Shown here one piece after another: positions 1 to 9,256 of a DNA stretch of 38,167 bases. The stretch spans positions 1-38,167 of the forward strand of contig JAQGMS010000220.1 of assembly GCA_028292245.1 (NCBI GenBank), in the 5' to 3' direction. The stretch's first letter is position 1; each line of letters begins with the position of its first letter. Source of the DNA: Ramlibacter sp. GTDB lineage: Bacteria; Pseudomonadota; Gammaproteobacteria; Burkholderiales; Burkholderiaceae_C. The position numbers and the translations under genes are program-made. The notes under the pieces were generated by a model, which did no database searches, was not told the origin of the DNA, and worked only from the letters and a program-made list of their open reading frames with translations.

Positions 1-227
1 CGCAACTTGGGCAGGTCGGTCTTGGCGTCGGTGACGGAAATGCCGTCCACCGTGATCTCGCCCTTTTGCACCGGCTCGAGCGCGTTGACGGTCTTGATCA
101 GCGTCGACTTGCCCGAACCGGACGGCCCGCAGACCACCACCACGTCGCCCTTGTTGATCTTGACGGAGCAGTCGGTCAGCACCTGGACCGGCCCATACCA
201 CTTCGACACGTTGTTGATGTCGATCAT
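1..227 (-). CDS. gltL: GltL, glutamate/aspartate ABC transporter ATPase (3' part cut by window)
   Basis: ATP-hydrolysing subunit of a polar amino acid importer at the inner face of the cytoplasmic membrane. Reading from the ATG at 227, the protein begins MIDINNVSKWYG and has a Walker A motif GPSGSGKST near residue 34, typical of the GltL/GlnQ family. Only about 75 residues are inside the window; the rest lies beyond position 1. The gene follows gltK by 12 bases in the same direction, so it is the last visible gene of gltI-gltJ-gltK-gltL. Aspartate/glutamate specificity is inferred from the neighbouring aspartase gene and from similarity of the whole operon to the E. coli glt system. Confidence 0.93.
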   Translation of the reverse strand, partial: MIDINNVSKWYGPVQVLTDCSVKINKGDVVVVCGPSGSGKSTLIKTVNALEPVQKGEITVDGISVTDAKTDLPKL

Positions 228-239
228 GGGAACACTCTC

Positions 240-908
240 TTAACGGATGATGGCGATCTTCAGCTGCAGGCGCTTGACCATGTAGGACAAGCCGAAGCAG
301 ACGGCGAAATAGACGATGGCGGCCAGCAGGTAGGCCTCTTCGGGCCGCCCGTAGATCTTGCCCGCGGTGACGAAGCCCTTGAGCAGGTCGTAGGCGCCGA
401 TCGCGTAGACCAGCGAGGTGTCCTGGAACAGGATGATGGTCTGCGTCAGCAGCACCGGCAGCATGTTGCGGAAAGCCTGGGGCAACACCACGAGCTTCAT
501 GTTTTGCGCGTAGGTCATGCCCATCGCCTGTCCCGCGTAGACCTGGCCGCGCGGGATCGACTGGATACCCGCGCGCATGATCTCGCTGAAGTACGCCGCC
601 TCGAACGCGACGAAGGTGATGATGGCCGAGTACTCCGCGCCCACCGGCCGGCCGATCAGCGCGGGCACCAGCAGGAAGAACCACAGGATCACCATCACCA
701 GCGGGATCGACCGCATGCCGTTGACATAGAAGGTGGCGGGGTAGACCAGCCACGCCTTGCCCGACAGGCGCAGCAGCGCCAGGATGGTGCCCAGGAGAAT
801 GCCGCCCAGGGTGGCTATCACCGTGAGTTCGACGGAAAACCAGAAGCCGTTCAGGACGAACTTGCTGATGATGTCCCAGTTGACGAACGAGAGGTCGAGG
901 TTTCCCAT
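240..908 (-). CDS. gltK: GltK, glutamate/aspartate ABC transporter permease
   Basis: Integral membrane subunit of the acidic amino acid importer, 222 residues, the usual size. Hydrophobic segments occur from about residue 20 onward, and the EAA loop that contacts the ATPase is seen around residues 130-150 (sequence around QAMGMTYAQNMKLVVLPQAF). It begins MGNLDLSFVNWDII, as GltK proteins do. It starts one base downstream of the gltJ stop, so translation is probably coupled. GltJ and GltK are homologous and form a heterodimeric channel. Assignment as GltK rather than a generic HisM-type permease rests on gene order and N-terminal similarity. Confidence 0.92.
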   Translation of the reverse strand: MGNLDLSFVNWDIISKFVLNGFWFSVELTVIATLGGILLGTILALLRLSGKAWLVYPATFYVNGMRSIPLVMVILWFFLLVPALIGRPVGAEYSAIITFVAFEAAYFSEIMRAGIQSIPRGQVYAGQAMGMTYAQNMKLVVLPQAFRNMLPVLLTQTIILFQDTSLVYAIGAYDLLKGFVTAGKIYGRPEEAYLLAAIVYFAVCFGLSYMVKRLQLKIAIIR

Positions 909-909
909 G

Positions 910-1665
910 TCAGTGACCCCCCGTTCCGCCGGCCACGATGAAGCCCGGGATGCGCATCTTCTTTTCGATGAAGGCGAACACCCGGTTCACCGCGAAGGCC
1001 GAAATCGCGTAGAGCCCCGTCACGGCCAGGTAGATCTCGATGCCGCGTGACGTCTCTTCCTGCGCCTGCATCGCGAACATCGTGAGTTCGGCGATCGAGA
1101 CCGCGAACGCCACCGAGGAGTTCTTCAGCAGGTTCATCGACTCGCTGGTGAGCGGCGGCAGGATGATGCGCAGCGCCATCGGCAGGATGACGTAGCGGTA
1201 GGTTTGCGCGGTGGTGAAACCCACCGCCAGCCCCGCGTAGCGCTGCCCCCGCGGCAACGCCTGGATGCCGGCGCGCACCTGCTCGGCGATCCGCGCCGAA
1301 GTGAAGAAGCCCAGCGCGAAGATCACCAGCAGGAACCCGGGCACCTGCTGGAACAGCGGGAAAGCCTTGGGCACCACGAAATACCAGATGAACAATTGCA
1401 CCAGGATGGGTACGTTGCGAAACAACTCCACCCACGCATTGGCCAGGCGCACCAGCCACGGGCTGTTGGGCAGCGTTCGAGCGGTGCCCACGAGGCCCCC
1501 CACGATCACCGCGATCACCCACGCGCACGCGGCGACCGAAACGGTCCAGCCCCAGGCGTGGATCATCCACTCGAAATAAGTGATGTCCGCGCCCTTGGCC
1601 CAGCAACCGGGTTCGAGCGTGCCCTCGGTCGTGTTCTTGCAAAATACCTGCCAGTCCCAAGCCAT
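910..1665 (-). CDS. gltJ: GltJ, glutamate/aspartate ABC transporter permease
   Basis: Second membrane subunit of the importer, 251 residues. The N-terminus (MAWDWQVFCKNTTEG) is the extended amphipathic leader usual for GltJ, which is longer than GltK. It has several membrane segments and an EAA-type loop around residues 140-165 (LAVGFTTAQTYRYVILPMAL). The start at 1665 lies 139 bases downstream of the gltI stop, and that gap holds a hairpin (1746-1782) that could lower membrane-subunit expression relative to the binding protein. It forms the translocation pore with GltK. Confidence 0.93.
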   Translation of the reverse strand: MAWDWQVFCKNTTEGTLEPGCWAKGADITYFEWMIHAWGWTVSVAACAWVIAVIVGGLVGTARTLPNSPWLVRLANAWVELFRNVPILVQLFIWYFVVPKAFPLFQQVPGFLLVIFALGFFTSARIAEQVRAGIQALPRGQRYAGLAVGFTTAQTYRYVILPMALRIILPPLTSESMNLLKNSSVAFAVSIAELTMFAMQAQEETSRGIEIYLAVTGLYAISAFAVNRVFAFIEKKMRIPGFIVAGGTGGH

Positions 1666-1745
1666 ATAGCGTCCCCAGGGGCGGCCCCTCGTAATGTTGT
1701 TCTTGAACGCACGCCTTGCGCATGCCTTCGCCTTACCTTAAAGCA

Positions 1746-1782
1746 GAAACCCCGCCTGGGCAATAGCCGAGAGCGGGGTTTC
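1746..1782 (-). terminator. Hairpin between gltI and gltJ (attenuator or processing stem)
   Basis: Two perfectly complementary 10-base arms, GAAACCCCGC at 1746-1755 and its complement at 1773-1782, enclose a 17-base loop. On the minus strand the second arm is followed by TGCTTTAAGG, a weak U-rich tail. Stems at this place in binding-protein-dependent transporter operons commonly protect the upstream mRNA or terminate part of the transcripts, giving an excess of binding protein. The structure is seen in the sequence; the function is inferred. Confidence 0.75.
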
Positions 1783-1803
1783 GCTGTTCCTACGCGGCCG
1801 CTA

Positions 1804-2703
1804 TCACTTCTTCAGATACTCTTCCAGCGGCTTGTCGTTGGGGCTGGCCCAGGCCGCCTTGGTCGCGTCGCTGACCGGCAGGCCCACGCGCGTGTTCTTC
1901 GGCGGGATCGGCTGCACGAACCACTTGTCGTACATCTTGGCGAGCTCGCCGGTGCGGATCAGTTCGCGGATGGTGTCGTCGGCCAGCTTCTTGAAGGCCG
2001 GGTCGTCCTTGCGCAGCATGATCGCGATCGGCTCGACGCTGATCACTTCGCCGACGATCTTGTAGTCGGCGGGGTTCTTGGCGGTGGCGATGTTGCCGGC
2101 CAGGATCTGGCCATCCATCACGAACGCCTCGGCACGGCCCGATTCGAGCAGCAGGAAGCTGTCCGCGTGGTCCTTGCCGAACACTTCCTTGAAGTCGATG
2201 CCGGTGGCGCGCTCGTGCTTGCGCAGCAGCTGCACGGAGGTGGTGCCGGTGGTGGTGGCCACGTTCTTGCCATTGAGCTGCGCCAGCGACGTGATGCCCG
2301 AATTGGCCTTGACGGCGATCCGCACTTCTTCCACGTAGGTGGTCAGGGCGAACGAAACGTCCTTCTGGCGGGTGGCGTTGTTGGTGGTCGAGCCGCACTC
2401 GATGTCCACGGTGCCGTTCTGCACCAGCGGAATGCGGTTTTGCGAGGTGACCGGCTGGTACTTCACTTCCAGCTTCTTGCCGACGGCCTTGTCCAGGTTG
2501 GCGAGGATGCGCTGGCACACCTCGTAGTGGTAACCCGCGTACTTGCCGTCCCCCAGGGTGTACGACAGCGCTCCGGACGAATCGCGCACGCCCATCGTCA
2601 CGACCCCCGAGGCCTTGACCTTGGCGATGGTGTCGCCGGCTTGTGCGAAGGCGCCGCCGGCGGCAAGGGCGCAGGCCGCGAAAGCCAATAAATGCTTCTT
2701 CAT
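1804..2703 (-). CDS. gltI: GltI, periplasmic glutamate/aspartate-binding protein
   Basis: Solute-binding protein (family 3), 299 residues, which captures acidic amino acids in the periplasm and delivers them to GltJK. The start at 2703 was chosen because AGGAGA stands seven bases upstream and the next residues form a clean signal peptide (MKKHLLAFAACALAAGGAFA, probable cleavage at residue 20). The mature part has the family motifs GVRDSSGALSY and NGTVDIECGSTTN around residues 40-120, characteristic of the Asp/Glu-binding branch. It is the first gene of the transporter, downstream of aspA in the same orientation with a gap of about 150 bases. Confidence 0.95.
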   Translation of the reverse strand: MKKHLLAFAACALAAGGAFAQAGDTIAKVKASGVVTMGVRDSSGALSYTLGDGKYAGYHYEVCQRILANLDKAVGKKLEVKYQPVTSQNRIPLVQNGTVDIECGSTTNNATRQKDVSFALTTYVEEVRIAVKANSGITSLAQLNGKNVATTTGTTSVQLLRKHERATGIDFKEVFGKDHADSFLLLESGRAEAFVMDGQILAGNIATAKNPADYKIVGEVISVEPIAIMLRKDDPAFKKLADDTIRELIRTGELAKMYDKWFVQPIPPKNTRVGLPVSDATKAAWASPNDKPLEEYLKK

Positions 2704-2854
2704 GCAAATCTCCTGTGGTGAAGCGTTAGGGTTAACTGACAACGAAATTCTAGAGATTCGGACTCTCGGGATTACCCTGAAGCCCCACCTCTTCTTTTGT
2801 GCGTATCTCTGCTCCCAACTACTGCTAGCAGGCTTTGTGCCCGTCTTGCGCCTG

Positions 2855-4261
<1,407 letters not shown>

Positions 4262-4338
4262 TCGCTTGCAGCTGGTTTTGGGATGGCGCGAACTGTAGGG
4301 CCGGCCCCGGTTCAACGCCAATGCTGTATCCGCGCGAC

Positions 4339-4359
4339 GTTATGCAGGAAATTTATAAC
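4339..4359. promoter_or_regulatory. LysR-type box upstream of aspA
   Basis: A perfect interrupted palindrome GTTAT-N11-ATAAC, which is the T-N11-A form bound by LysR-type regulators. It lies 78 bases upstream of the aspA start codon, between the aspA start and the stop of the LysR gene. The position fits activation of aspA by the adjacent regulator. The palindrome is directly visible; the regulator-target link is inferred. Confidence 0.6.
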
Positions 4360-4383
4360 CAGGTCCAGTGGCCCATTCTGGCA

Positions 4384-5316
4384 TCACTTCACGCCACTGT
4401 GTGTCGCCAGGTAGGTCCAAAGCGCCTGCGCGGTTCCCTTGGGCGCTTCCTTGCCTACGGGTTTCTCCCGATAAGCCCGAACGTCCATCGCCATCTCCAG
4501 GCCCTTCATCTCGGGCGGTGCCGCGCTGACCAGCCGGCGCGAACGCAGCTCTTTCTTCACCGCGCTGTACGGCAGGAACGCGACGCCGTGGCCTTCCATC
4601 GCCATCACTTTCAGGCCCTCGGCCATGTCGGTTTCATAGACCCGGTCCAGGTGGATCGCGGTGCTCGACTCCTTCAGGATCAGGTCGGTCACCCGCCCCA
4701 GGTAGGCGCCCGGCGCGTAGCCCAGGTAAGGCAAGGGCTGGCCGGCGCGGCCCGGCAGCTTGAACATCGGCTCGCCGTTCGAGTCCGCCTTGCAATAGGG
4801 CGACAGCACTTCCTCGCCCAGCGTGACCATCTCGTAGCGGTCGGCATCGAGCTGGAACGGCTGCGACGCATGGTGGTAGCCGATGAAGATGTCGCAGCCG
4901 CCTTCCACCAGCCGCATCACCGCGTCGTGCACGTTCAAGGCGATCAGCCGGCTCTTGATGGGACCGAACTTCTCGCGCAGGGACGAAACCCAGGCCGGGA
5001 AGAACGTGAAGGCCAGCGTGTGCGGCACCGCGAACTCGATCACGTCCTGGCCCGCCGCCGAATGCCCACGCAGCATGGCGCGCGTGCTTTGCAGCGCCTG
5101 CAGCATCTCCAGCGACTGCGCATACAGCGTTTCGCCGGCCGGCGTCAGCCGCGTCGGGTAGGAGCTGCGGTCCACCAAGTCGGTGCCGGCCCAGGCTTCG
5201 AGCGCCTGGATGCGGCGCGAGAACGCCGGCTGCGTGACGTGGCGCAACTGGGCGGAGCGGCTGAAGCTCCGGGTTTCGGCGAGGCTCACGAAGTCTTCAA
5301 GCCATTTGGTTTCCAT
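4384..5316 (-). CDS. LysR-family transcriptional regulator
   Basis: DNA-binding regulator of 310 residues, the normal LysR size. The N-terminal winged helix-turn-helix covers residues 1-60 (METKWLEDFVSLAETRSFS, then VTQPAFSRRIQALE), and the rest is an effector-binding periplasmic-binding-protein fold. It is transcribed in the same direction as aspA, ending 122 bases before it, with a LysR-type box in the gap. Control of aspartate use is therefore likely, with an acidic amino acid or fumarate as possible effector. No closer family name can be given from sequence alone. Confidence 0.9.
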   Translation of the reverse strand: METKWLEDFVSLAETRSFSRSAQLRHVTQPAFSRRIQALEAWAGTDLVDRSSYPTRLTPAGETLYAQSLEMLQALQSTRAMLRGHSAAGQDVIEFAVPHTLAFTFFPAWVSSLREKFGPIKSRLIALNVHDAVMRLVEGGCDIFIGYHHASQPFQLDADRYEMVTLGEEVLSPYCKADSNGEPMFKLPGRAGQPLPYLGYAPGAYLGRVTDLILKESSTAIHLDRVYETDMAEGLKVMAMEGHGVAFLPYSAVKKELRSRRLVSAAPPEMKGLEMAMDVRAYREKPVGKEAPKGTAQALWTYLATHSGVK

Positions 5317-5351
5317 GGCGCAGATTATCGGCTTGTGCCGGGCGCGGCCTG

Positions 5352-5864
5352 CTATTTGGCCGGACCGGCCAGCCTTGCGTCGCAACTCACCCGGTCCATC
5401 GGGAAGTCGATGACGCGCAGCGTGCCGTTGCGCATGCCTTCGATGCGCGCGGCCAGCCGCGTGGCGCCTTCCAATTTGTAGGCGACGCGCTGCGGGAAGT
5501 CGTGCTGCAGGTTCTCGAACACCACCTCCGCATCGCTGATGCGCAGCACCGGAAAAGTCTCGGGCGGGCGGCCCGACGGCTGCGCCAGGAACGCGAGCGC
5601 ACCATCGATGCCAACGCGGATCTGCATGAACTCGTGCGCCACCGCCTTGCCCTGCTTCACGGTGCGGCCCATGCCCAGCATCGTTTCGCCGGCGGCCGGC
5701 ATCCACTGCTCTTCGGAGCCGGCCTCGCCGCCGGCGCTTTTCCAGCAGCCGCCCAGCCAGGACAGCCGTGCGAGGTCCGCGCTCTGCGCCTGCGCGCTGG
5801 CGCCGGACAACAGGAACAGTGCCAACGTCACCAAACGCGGAAAGGGTATGGGAAGGTCAGTCAC
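5352..5864 (-). CDS. DUF6265-like exported protein
   Basis: Predicted secreted protein of 170 residues without known activity. An N-terminal signal peptide is visible (hydrophobic LVTLALFLLSGASAQAQ, cleavage near residue 26), followed by a domain with the motif LSWLGGCWKS and a C-terminal FENLQHDFPQRVAY, as in DUF6265 proteins. The GTG start at 5864 overlaps the stop of the methyltransferase gene (GTGA), so it is the last gene of a translationally coupled set. The family name is from memory of the motif pattern. Confidence 0.75.
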   Translation of the reverse strand: MTDLPIPFPRLVTLALFLLSGASAQAQSADLARLSWLGGCWKSAGGEAGSEEQWMPAAGETMLGMGRTVKQGKAVAHEFMQIRVGIDGALAFLAQPSGRPPETFPVLRISDAEVVFENLQHDFPQRVAYKLEGATRLAARIEGMRNGTLRVIDFPMDRVSCDARLAGPAK

Positions 5865-6676
5865 GATGCCTCCTGGTGGATGCCCACAGCCTTGAAGAAT
5901 GTGTAGCAGAAAACGCCGTTGCCCTCGGCGGTGCGGTACAGGTCGGCGATTCCCTGGTCGAAGTCGGCCGCGCTCATCAGGCCGGCTGCGATCGCCGGTT
6001 CGCGCACGCCCTGCACCATCGCCGTGAAAGTCTTGCGGGTGAAACCGTCGACCCAGGCGGGTTTGCTGTCGTCGACGTAAACCATGCGCGGCGAAACGCG
6101 GACCGCATCGAAACCGGCCTCGCCGAGCAAGGGGTAGAGCCTCCTGCCGATCAGCGCGTCGCCACCGGCGCGGGCCTGCAATTCGACCAGGCAGCGCACC
6201 GCCCGCTGCGCCAGTTCGCTGTCGGGATGGAAATAGGTCGAGCCGTGATCCCCTTCGATGGCGGTGATCGTTCCGCCGGGCTTCAGCACACGCTTGAGCG
6301 CGCGCAGGGCCTCCACCGGCCGCGCCAGGTGCTCCAGCACGAAGCACACGAACACATGGTCGAACGACGCCGGCGCGAACGGCAGCGCGAAGATGTCCGC
6401 CTGCCGCAGCGTGACATTCGTCAGCCCCGCGGCCCGTACCGCGTCGCCGGCTTGCGCCAGCGATGCCTGCGAAACATCGATCGACGTGATCGCGGCGTGT
6501 GGGCTGTTGCGCCCCAGCGTGACGGTCTGTGCGCCGACGCCGCATCCCGCCTCGACCACGGTGTGCCCGGCGGGATAGGCCGTGTCCGAATGAAGCAGGT
6601 CGACCAGTGTGTTCGCCTGGTCTTGCAGCCGCACGGCCTCGCGCGGGTCGTAGCCGTGCACGTAGGTGTTGCTCAT
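5861..6676 (-). CDS. Class I SAM-dependent methyltransferase
   Basis: Predicted cytoplasmic methyltransferase of 271 residues, substrate unknown. Motif I (VVEAGCGVGAQT, residues 40-51) binds S-adenosylmethionine; the acidic residue ending the second strand is in ITSIDVS, and VFVCFVLEHL is the motif IV region. The pattern resembles the UbiE/small-molecule group. Its ATG overlaps the stop of the upstream DNA glycosylase gene by four bases and its own stop overlaps the next start, so the four genes from 7,607 down to 5,352 form one overlapping operon. Confidence 0.88.
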   Translation of the reverse strand: MSNTYVHGYDPREAVRLQDQANTLVDLLHSDTAYPAGHTVVEAGCGVGAQTVTLGRNSPHAAITSIDVSQASLAQAGDAVRAAGLTNVTLRQADIFALPFAPASFDHVFVCFVLEHLARPVEALRALKRVLKPGGTITAIEGDHGSTYFHPDSELAQRAVRCLVELQARAGGDALIGRRLYPLLGEAGFDAVRVSPRMVYVDDSKPAWVDGFTRKTFTAMVQGVREPAIAAGLMSAADFDQGIADLYRTAEGNGVFCYTFFKAVGIHQEAS

Positions 6677-7104
6677 GGTGCGCGCTCCCAAGGTTCGACC
6701 GGACCGTCGGCGACCTCGAACAACGGATGGGGCCGCGGCGCGGCCAGCTTGCGCCAGCGCTGGTGCAGTTCCGGGCTCCTGGCCTTTAGCTTTGCCATGA
6801 GGTGCCGCCATTCATGCTCCATCTGCCCCGTGGTGGATGCGATGGACACCGTGATACGCGACGGCCCGACCTTGCTGCTGTCGAACGCGTAGCCGCGCGC
6901 CTGCGCTTCTGCCAGCACGGCGGCCAGGTACGAGTTGATGGCCGAGCGCGGCGCCGGCAGCGCATTGAAGCGATGCAATTGCGGATGATGCCGATACCCC
7001 TTCGTCTGTCCGCGCAGGACGGCGCGCGCCAGCAATGCCTCCCGCCACAGCGCCACCAGGCCCTGCGGGTCGAGGTATTGCGGATGCAGGGTCCAGAGCC
7101 TCAA
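6673..7104 (-). CDS. Pyrimidine dimer DNA glycosylase family protein
   Basis: Likely DNA repair enzyme that removes UV-induced pyrimidine dimers, related to T4 endonuclease V-type proteins. The 143-residue product begins with the characteristic stretch RLWTLHPQYLDPQGLVALWR, followed by GQTKGYRHHPQLHRF. The start is taken as TTG at 7104, because it overlaps the stop of the upstream acetyltransferase gene by four bases and places the conserved N-terminus at residue 2. In this fold the N-terminal amine is catalytic, so the exact start matters. The start choice is less sure than the family. Confidence 0.82.
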   Translation of the reverse strand: MRLWTLHPQYLDPQGLVALWREALLARAVLRGQTKGYRHHPQLHRFNALPAPRSAINSYLAAVLAEAQARGYAFDSSKVGPSRITVSIASTTGQMEHEWRHLMAKLKARSPELHQRWRKLAAPRPHPLFEVADGPVEPWERAP

Positions 7105-7607
7105 GGCGACACTTCCTGCAGGGAGACGACCTTGTTTCCCGCGCCGTAGGTCTGCCGCCCCACTTCCGTGAACTTGAACTTCTGGTGGAAACGGGCGGAG
7201 ACGGAATTGGGTGGCTCCACGTCGTACTCGCACGTGACCCTTGCAACGCCGGTCGTTCTGGCGAATGCGAACAGGTCCTCGTACAACAAGGTGCCCCAGC
7301 GCCGGGCCTGGGACGCGGGGCTCACCACCACCCGGTCGATGTACAGGAACTGCGGATACCTCGAGGCGAACCAGCGGTAGTTCGGGCTGTCGTACGCAGC
7401 GCCCTCCCGGAACGCCAGCAGGAATGCGCCGACGCCATCGCCGCTGTCGGCAACGCGGTGGTACGCCGCCTGGCTGTGCAAGAGCCGCAGCCGCTCAAGC
7501 GGCAGCGGGCTCAGGAAATGCTCCGACTCGACGTTGATCCGGACGATGTCTGCAAAGTCCGCCGGCGCCGCATCGCGGATCATTTCGCGCGCTGCTAACA
7601 AGTCCAT
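7101..7607 (-). CDS. GNAT-family N-acetyltransferase
   Basis: Acetyl-CoA-dependent acetyltransferase, substrate unknown, 168 residues from the ATG at 7607. The N-terminal IRDAAPADFADIVRINVES and the central YIDRVVVSPASQARRWGTLLYEDLF fit motif A of the GNAT fold, though the pyrophosphate-binding loop is not the classical Q/RxxGxG/A. Two other starts are possible: 7631 (ATG) and 7583 (ATG, directly before IRDAAP). It slightly overlaps the lipoprotein gene upstream and is coupled by a four-base overlap to the DNA glycosylase gene downstream. Confidence 0.82.
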   Translation of the reverse strand: MDLLAAREMIRDAAPADFADIVRINVESEHFLSPLPLERLRLLHSQAAYHRVADSGDGVGAFLLAFREGAAYDSPNYRWFASRYPQFLYIDRVVVSPASQARRWGTLLYEDLFAFARTTGVARVTCEYDVEPPNSVSARFHQKFKFTEVGRQTYGAGNKVVSLQEVSP

Positions 7608-7954
7608 TCCTTGGGAGGGCATTGGCTGCACGTGAGCGGGTCCGCTCCTTCACCCGGCATCCGGGGCAGCATGCAAGCGCCGCCGCAACGCATCAGGAGT
7701 TTGCCCGTTGGATTGTCGTAGTAGTCCTTGGGACCATCGGTGGCCGAGCCGCAGTCGATCGACACGGTGCTGCGGCATTGAACCGGCGCGCTGCAGCTGG
7801 GAGCGCCCCCGAACGAATAGCGCGCGGCGATGGCGGGATGAAGCTGCTCGACCGCGATCTGATAGGCGACGACCGGCTCACCGCTCCCCCCGCCGCAGCC
7901 GGTGAGCAGCAGGACGGCCATTGCGGCCACGCACCGGGGATTGCGGATGTTCAC
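7595..7954 (-). CDS. Cysteine-rich lipoprotein, function unknown
   Basis: Predicted lipoprotein of 119 residues. A lipobox LLLTGC places the lipidated cysteine at residue 20, followed by a glycine/serine linker. The mature part holds about eight further cysteines, including pairs near the C-terminus (MRCGGACML and CSQCPPKEWTC), which suggests disulfides or metal binding in the periplasm. I do not recognise the family. The stop overlaps the start region of the acetyltransferase gene by 13 bases. Confidence 0.65.
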   Translation of the reverse strand: MNIRNPRCVAAMAVLLLTGCGGGSGEPVVAYQIAVEQLHPAIAARYSFGGAPSCSAPVQCRSTVSIDCGSATDGPKDYYDNPTGKLLMRCGGACMLPRMPGEGADPLTCSQCPPKEWTC

Positions 7955-8000
7955 TCGGATGCTGAGCTTGGCACGCTGTCAAGGGGCTAATCCGCCCGCA

Positions 8001-8276
8001 CTACTTCGGGTCGCGCACTCCGCCGTGACCGGCGCATCCGGACGGGCCCTTGACCGTATGGCGGCCATCGGCACAGCGCGTAATCACGGCCTGCCGGGCC
8101 TTGCGCCCCGTTGCCTTGACCTTGCGGCCGGCCTGGCGGACATCTTTGCCCGCGGCGCGCTTGGCTTCCACGGCTTCTGCCTTCGCGTCGCGCGCCTTGT
8201 CGGCGGCGGTTTCCTGCGCATGCGCAAGAGGCATGAATGCAAGCACCAGTGCGATCGTTCCGATGATTTTTCTCAT
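8001..8276 (-). CDS. Small exported Lys/Ala-rich protein
   Basis: Predicted secreted protein of 91 residues. It has a signal peptide (MRKIIGTIALVLAFMPLAHA, cleavage at residue 20) and then an Ala/Lys/Arg-rich, probably helical segment with repeated KA-type steps (residues 25-65). It ends with a short CADGRHTVKGPSGCAGHGG stretch that could be a small metal or disulfide motif. Such proteins are common and uncharacterised in Burkholderiales. It sits between an SDR gene upstream and the lipoprotein gene downstream on the same strand. Confidence 0.7.
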   Translation of the reverse strand: MRKIIGTIALVLAFMPLAHAQETAADKARDAKAEAVEAKRAAGKDVRQAGRKVKATGRKARQAVITRCADGRHTVKGPSGCAGHGGVRDPK

Positions 8277-8312
8277 GGTCTTCCTTCCAGATGTCGTTGA
8301 TGAATCATTTGG

Positions 8313-9245
8313 CTACTTCCCTGCCCGATAGAGCGCCTCGAACCCGGTTCGCCACGACGGGAAAGCCGGTTGCCAATCGAGTTCGCGCTTTGCCTTTGCG
8401 TTCGATGCGCCGCGCTGCTCGTTCATATAGTAGACCCGCAGGTCGCCCAGCTTCTGCCGGGCCGACGCCTCGTCGATCTGCCCAGGTGCCGGCGCGTCGA
8501 GAAGCCCCGCAGCGAACGGCAGCCATTTGTTCAATGGAACGGGCGCTTCGTCGACGATGTTATAGATTCCGCTTGTTTCGTGCGCCAGGACGCTGAGCGT
8601 CGCGGCGGCAGCGTCACGCAGATCGATGAACGAATACGTCCCCGCGCCGGCACCCACGATAGGCATCGTACCTTGGCGGATGGCGCGCGGAATGGAGCCT
8701 TCCGGGTCGTAGCTGGTGCCGGGGCCGTAGAACCATCCGTACCTCAACACGGTGCCGGACATCCCGCTTGCGCCCAGTGTCTGGCGTTCGAGGGACGCGA
8801 CGGCTTCCGCCAGCGCTCTCACGGCCGCGGGAGCATCGAGATAGAGCGGGGTCTCTTCGTCGGTCAGCCCGCCGCCGAATGGCGAACACATGAACGAAAT
8901 GCTCTGCGCGATGATTCGGCGCACGCCGGCGGCGCGCGCCGCGGAGACGAGATTTCGCGTTCCTTCGATGCGCACCCGGATCGTTTCCTCGTAGGGGTCC
9001 CCATCCTTGGTTCCGAACGCGGTGAGTTGATGGATGACGACCTCCGCTTCGGACTCCGCGACCGATCGGACGAGCCGCGTTTCGTCGTACACGTCGCCGA
9101 CCACCGGCACGGCGCCCATCCGTTCCAGCTGCGAGGCGCGATCCGCGGAGCGGGTGAGCGCCACGACCTTGTGCCCCGCGCCCACGAGCAGCGGCACCAG
9201 GACGCGCCCGATCGCGCCTGTTCCGCCCGCGATGAATATGTTCAT
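8313..9245 (-). CDS. NAD(P)-dependent epimerase/dehydratase-like SDR
   Basis: Extended short-chain dehydrogenase-like protein, 310 residues. The nucleotide-binding motif GGTGAIG is at residues 7-13 of a Rossmann fold starting MNIFIAGG. The usual catalytic YxxxK helix is not evident: the matching region reads ALAEAVASLERQTL, so the protein may be an atypical SDR that binds but does not reduce. The start at 9245 puts the Rossmann fold at the N-terminus; a longer reading frame upstream only overlaps the preceding gene. It is 11 bases downstream of the PPOX-family gene and likely co-transcribed. Confidence 0.85.
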   Translation of the reverse strand: MNIFIAGGTGAIGRVLVPLLVGAGHKVVALTRSADRASQLERMGAVPVVGDVYDETRLVRSVAESEAEVVIHQLTAFGTKDGDPYEETIRVRIEGTRNLVSAARAAGVRRIIAQSISFMCSPFGGGLTDEETPLYLDAPAAVRALAEAVASLERQTLGASGMSGTVLRYGWFYGPGTSYDPEGSIPRAIRQGTMPIVGAGAGTYSFIDLRDAAAATLSVLAHETSGIYNIVDEAPVPLNKWLPFAAGLLDAPAPGQIDEASARQKLGDLRVYYMNEQRGASNAKAKRELDWQPAFPSWRTGFEALYRAGK

Positions 9246-9256
9246 TGACCAGGCCT

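Noticed and set aside
66-941. Plus-strand open frame over gltK and gltJ
   Set aside because: Antisense to permeases with clear family motifs; its product is a low-complexity Arg/His/Asp-rich shadow.
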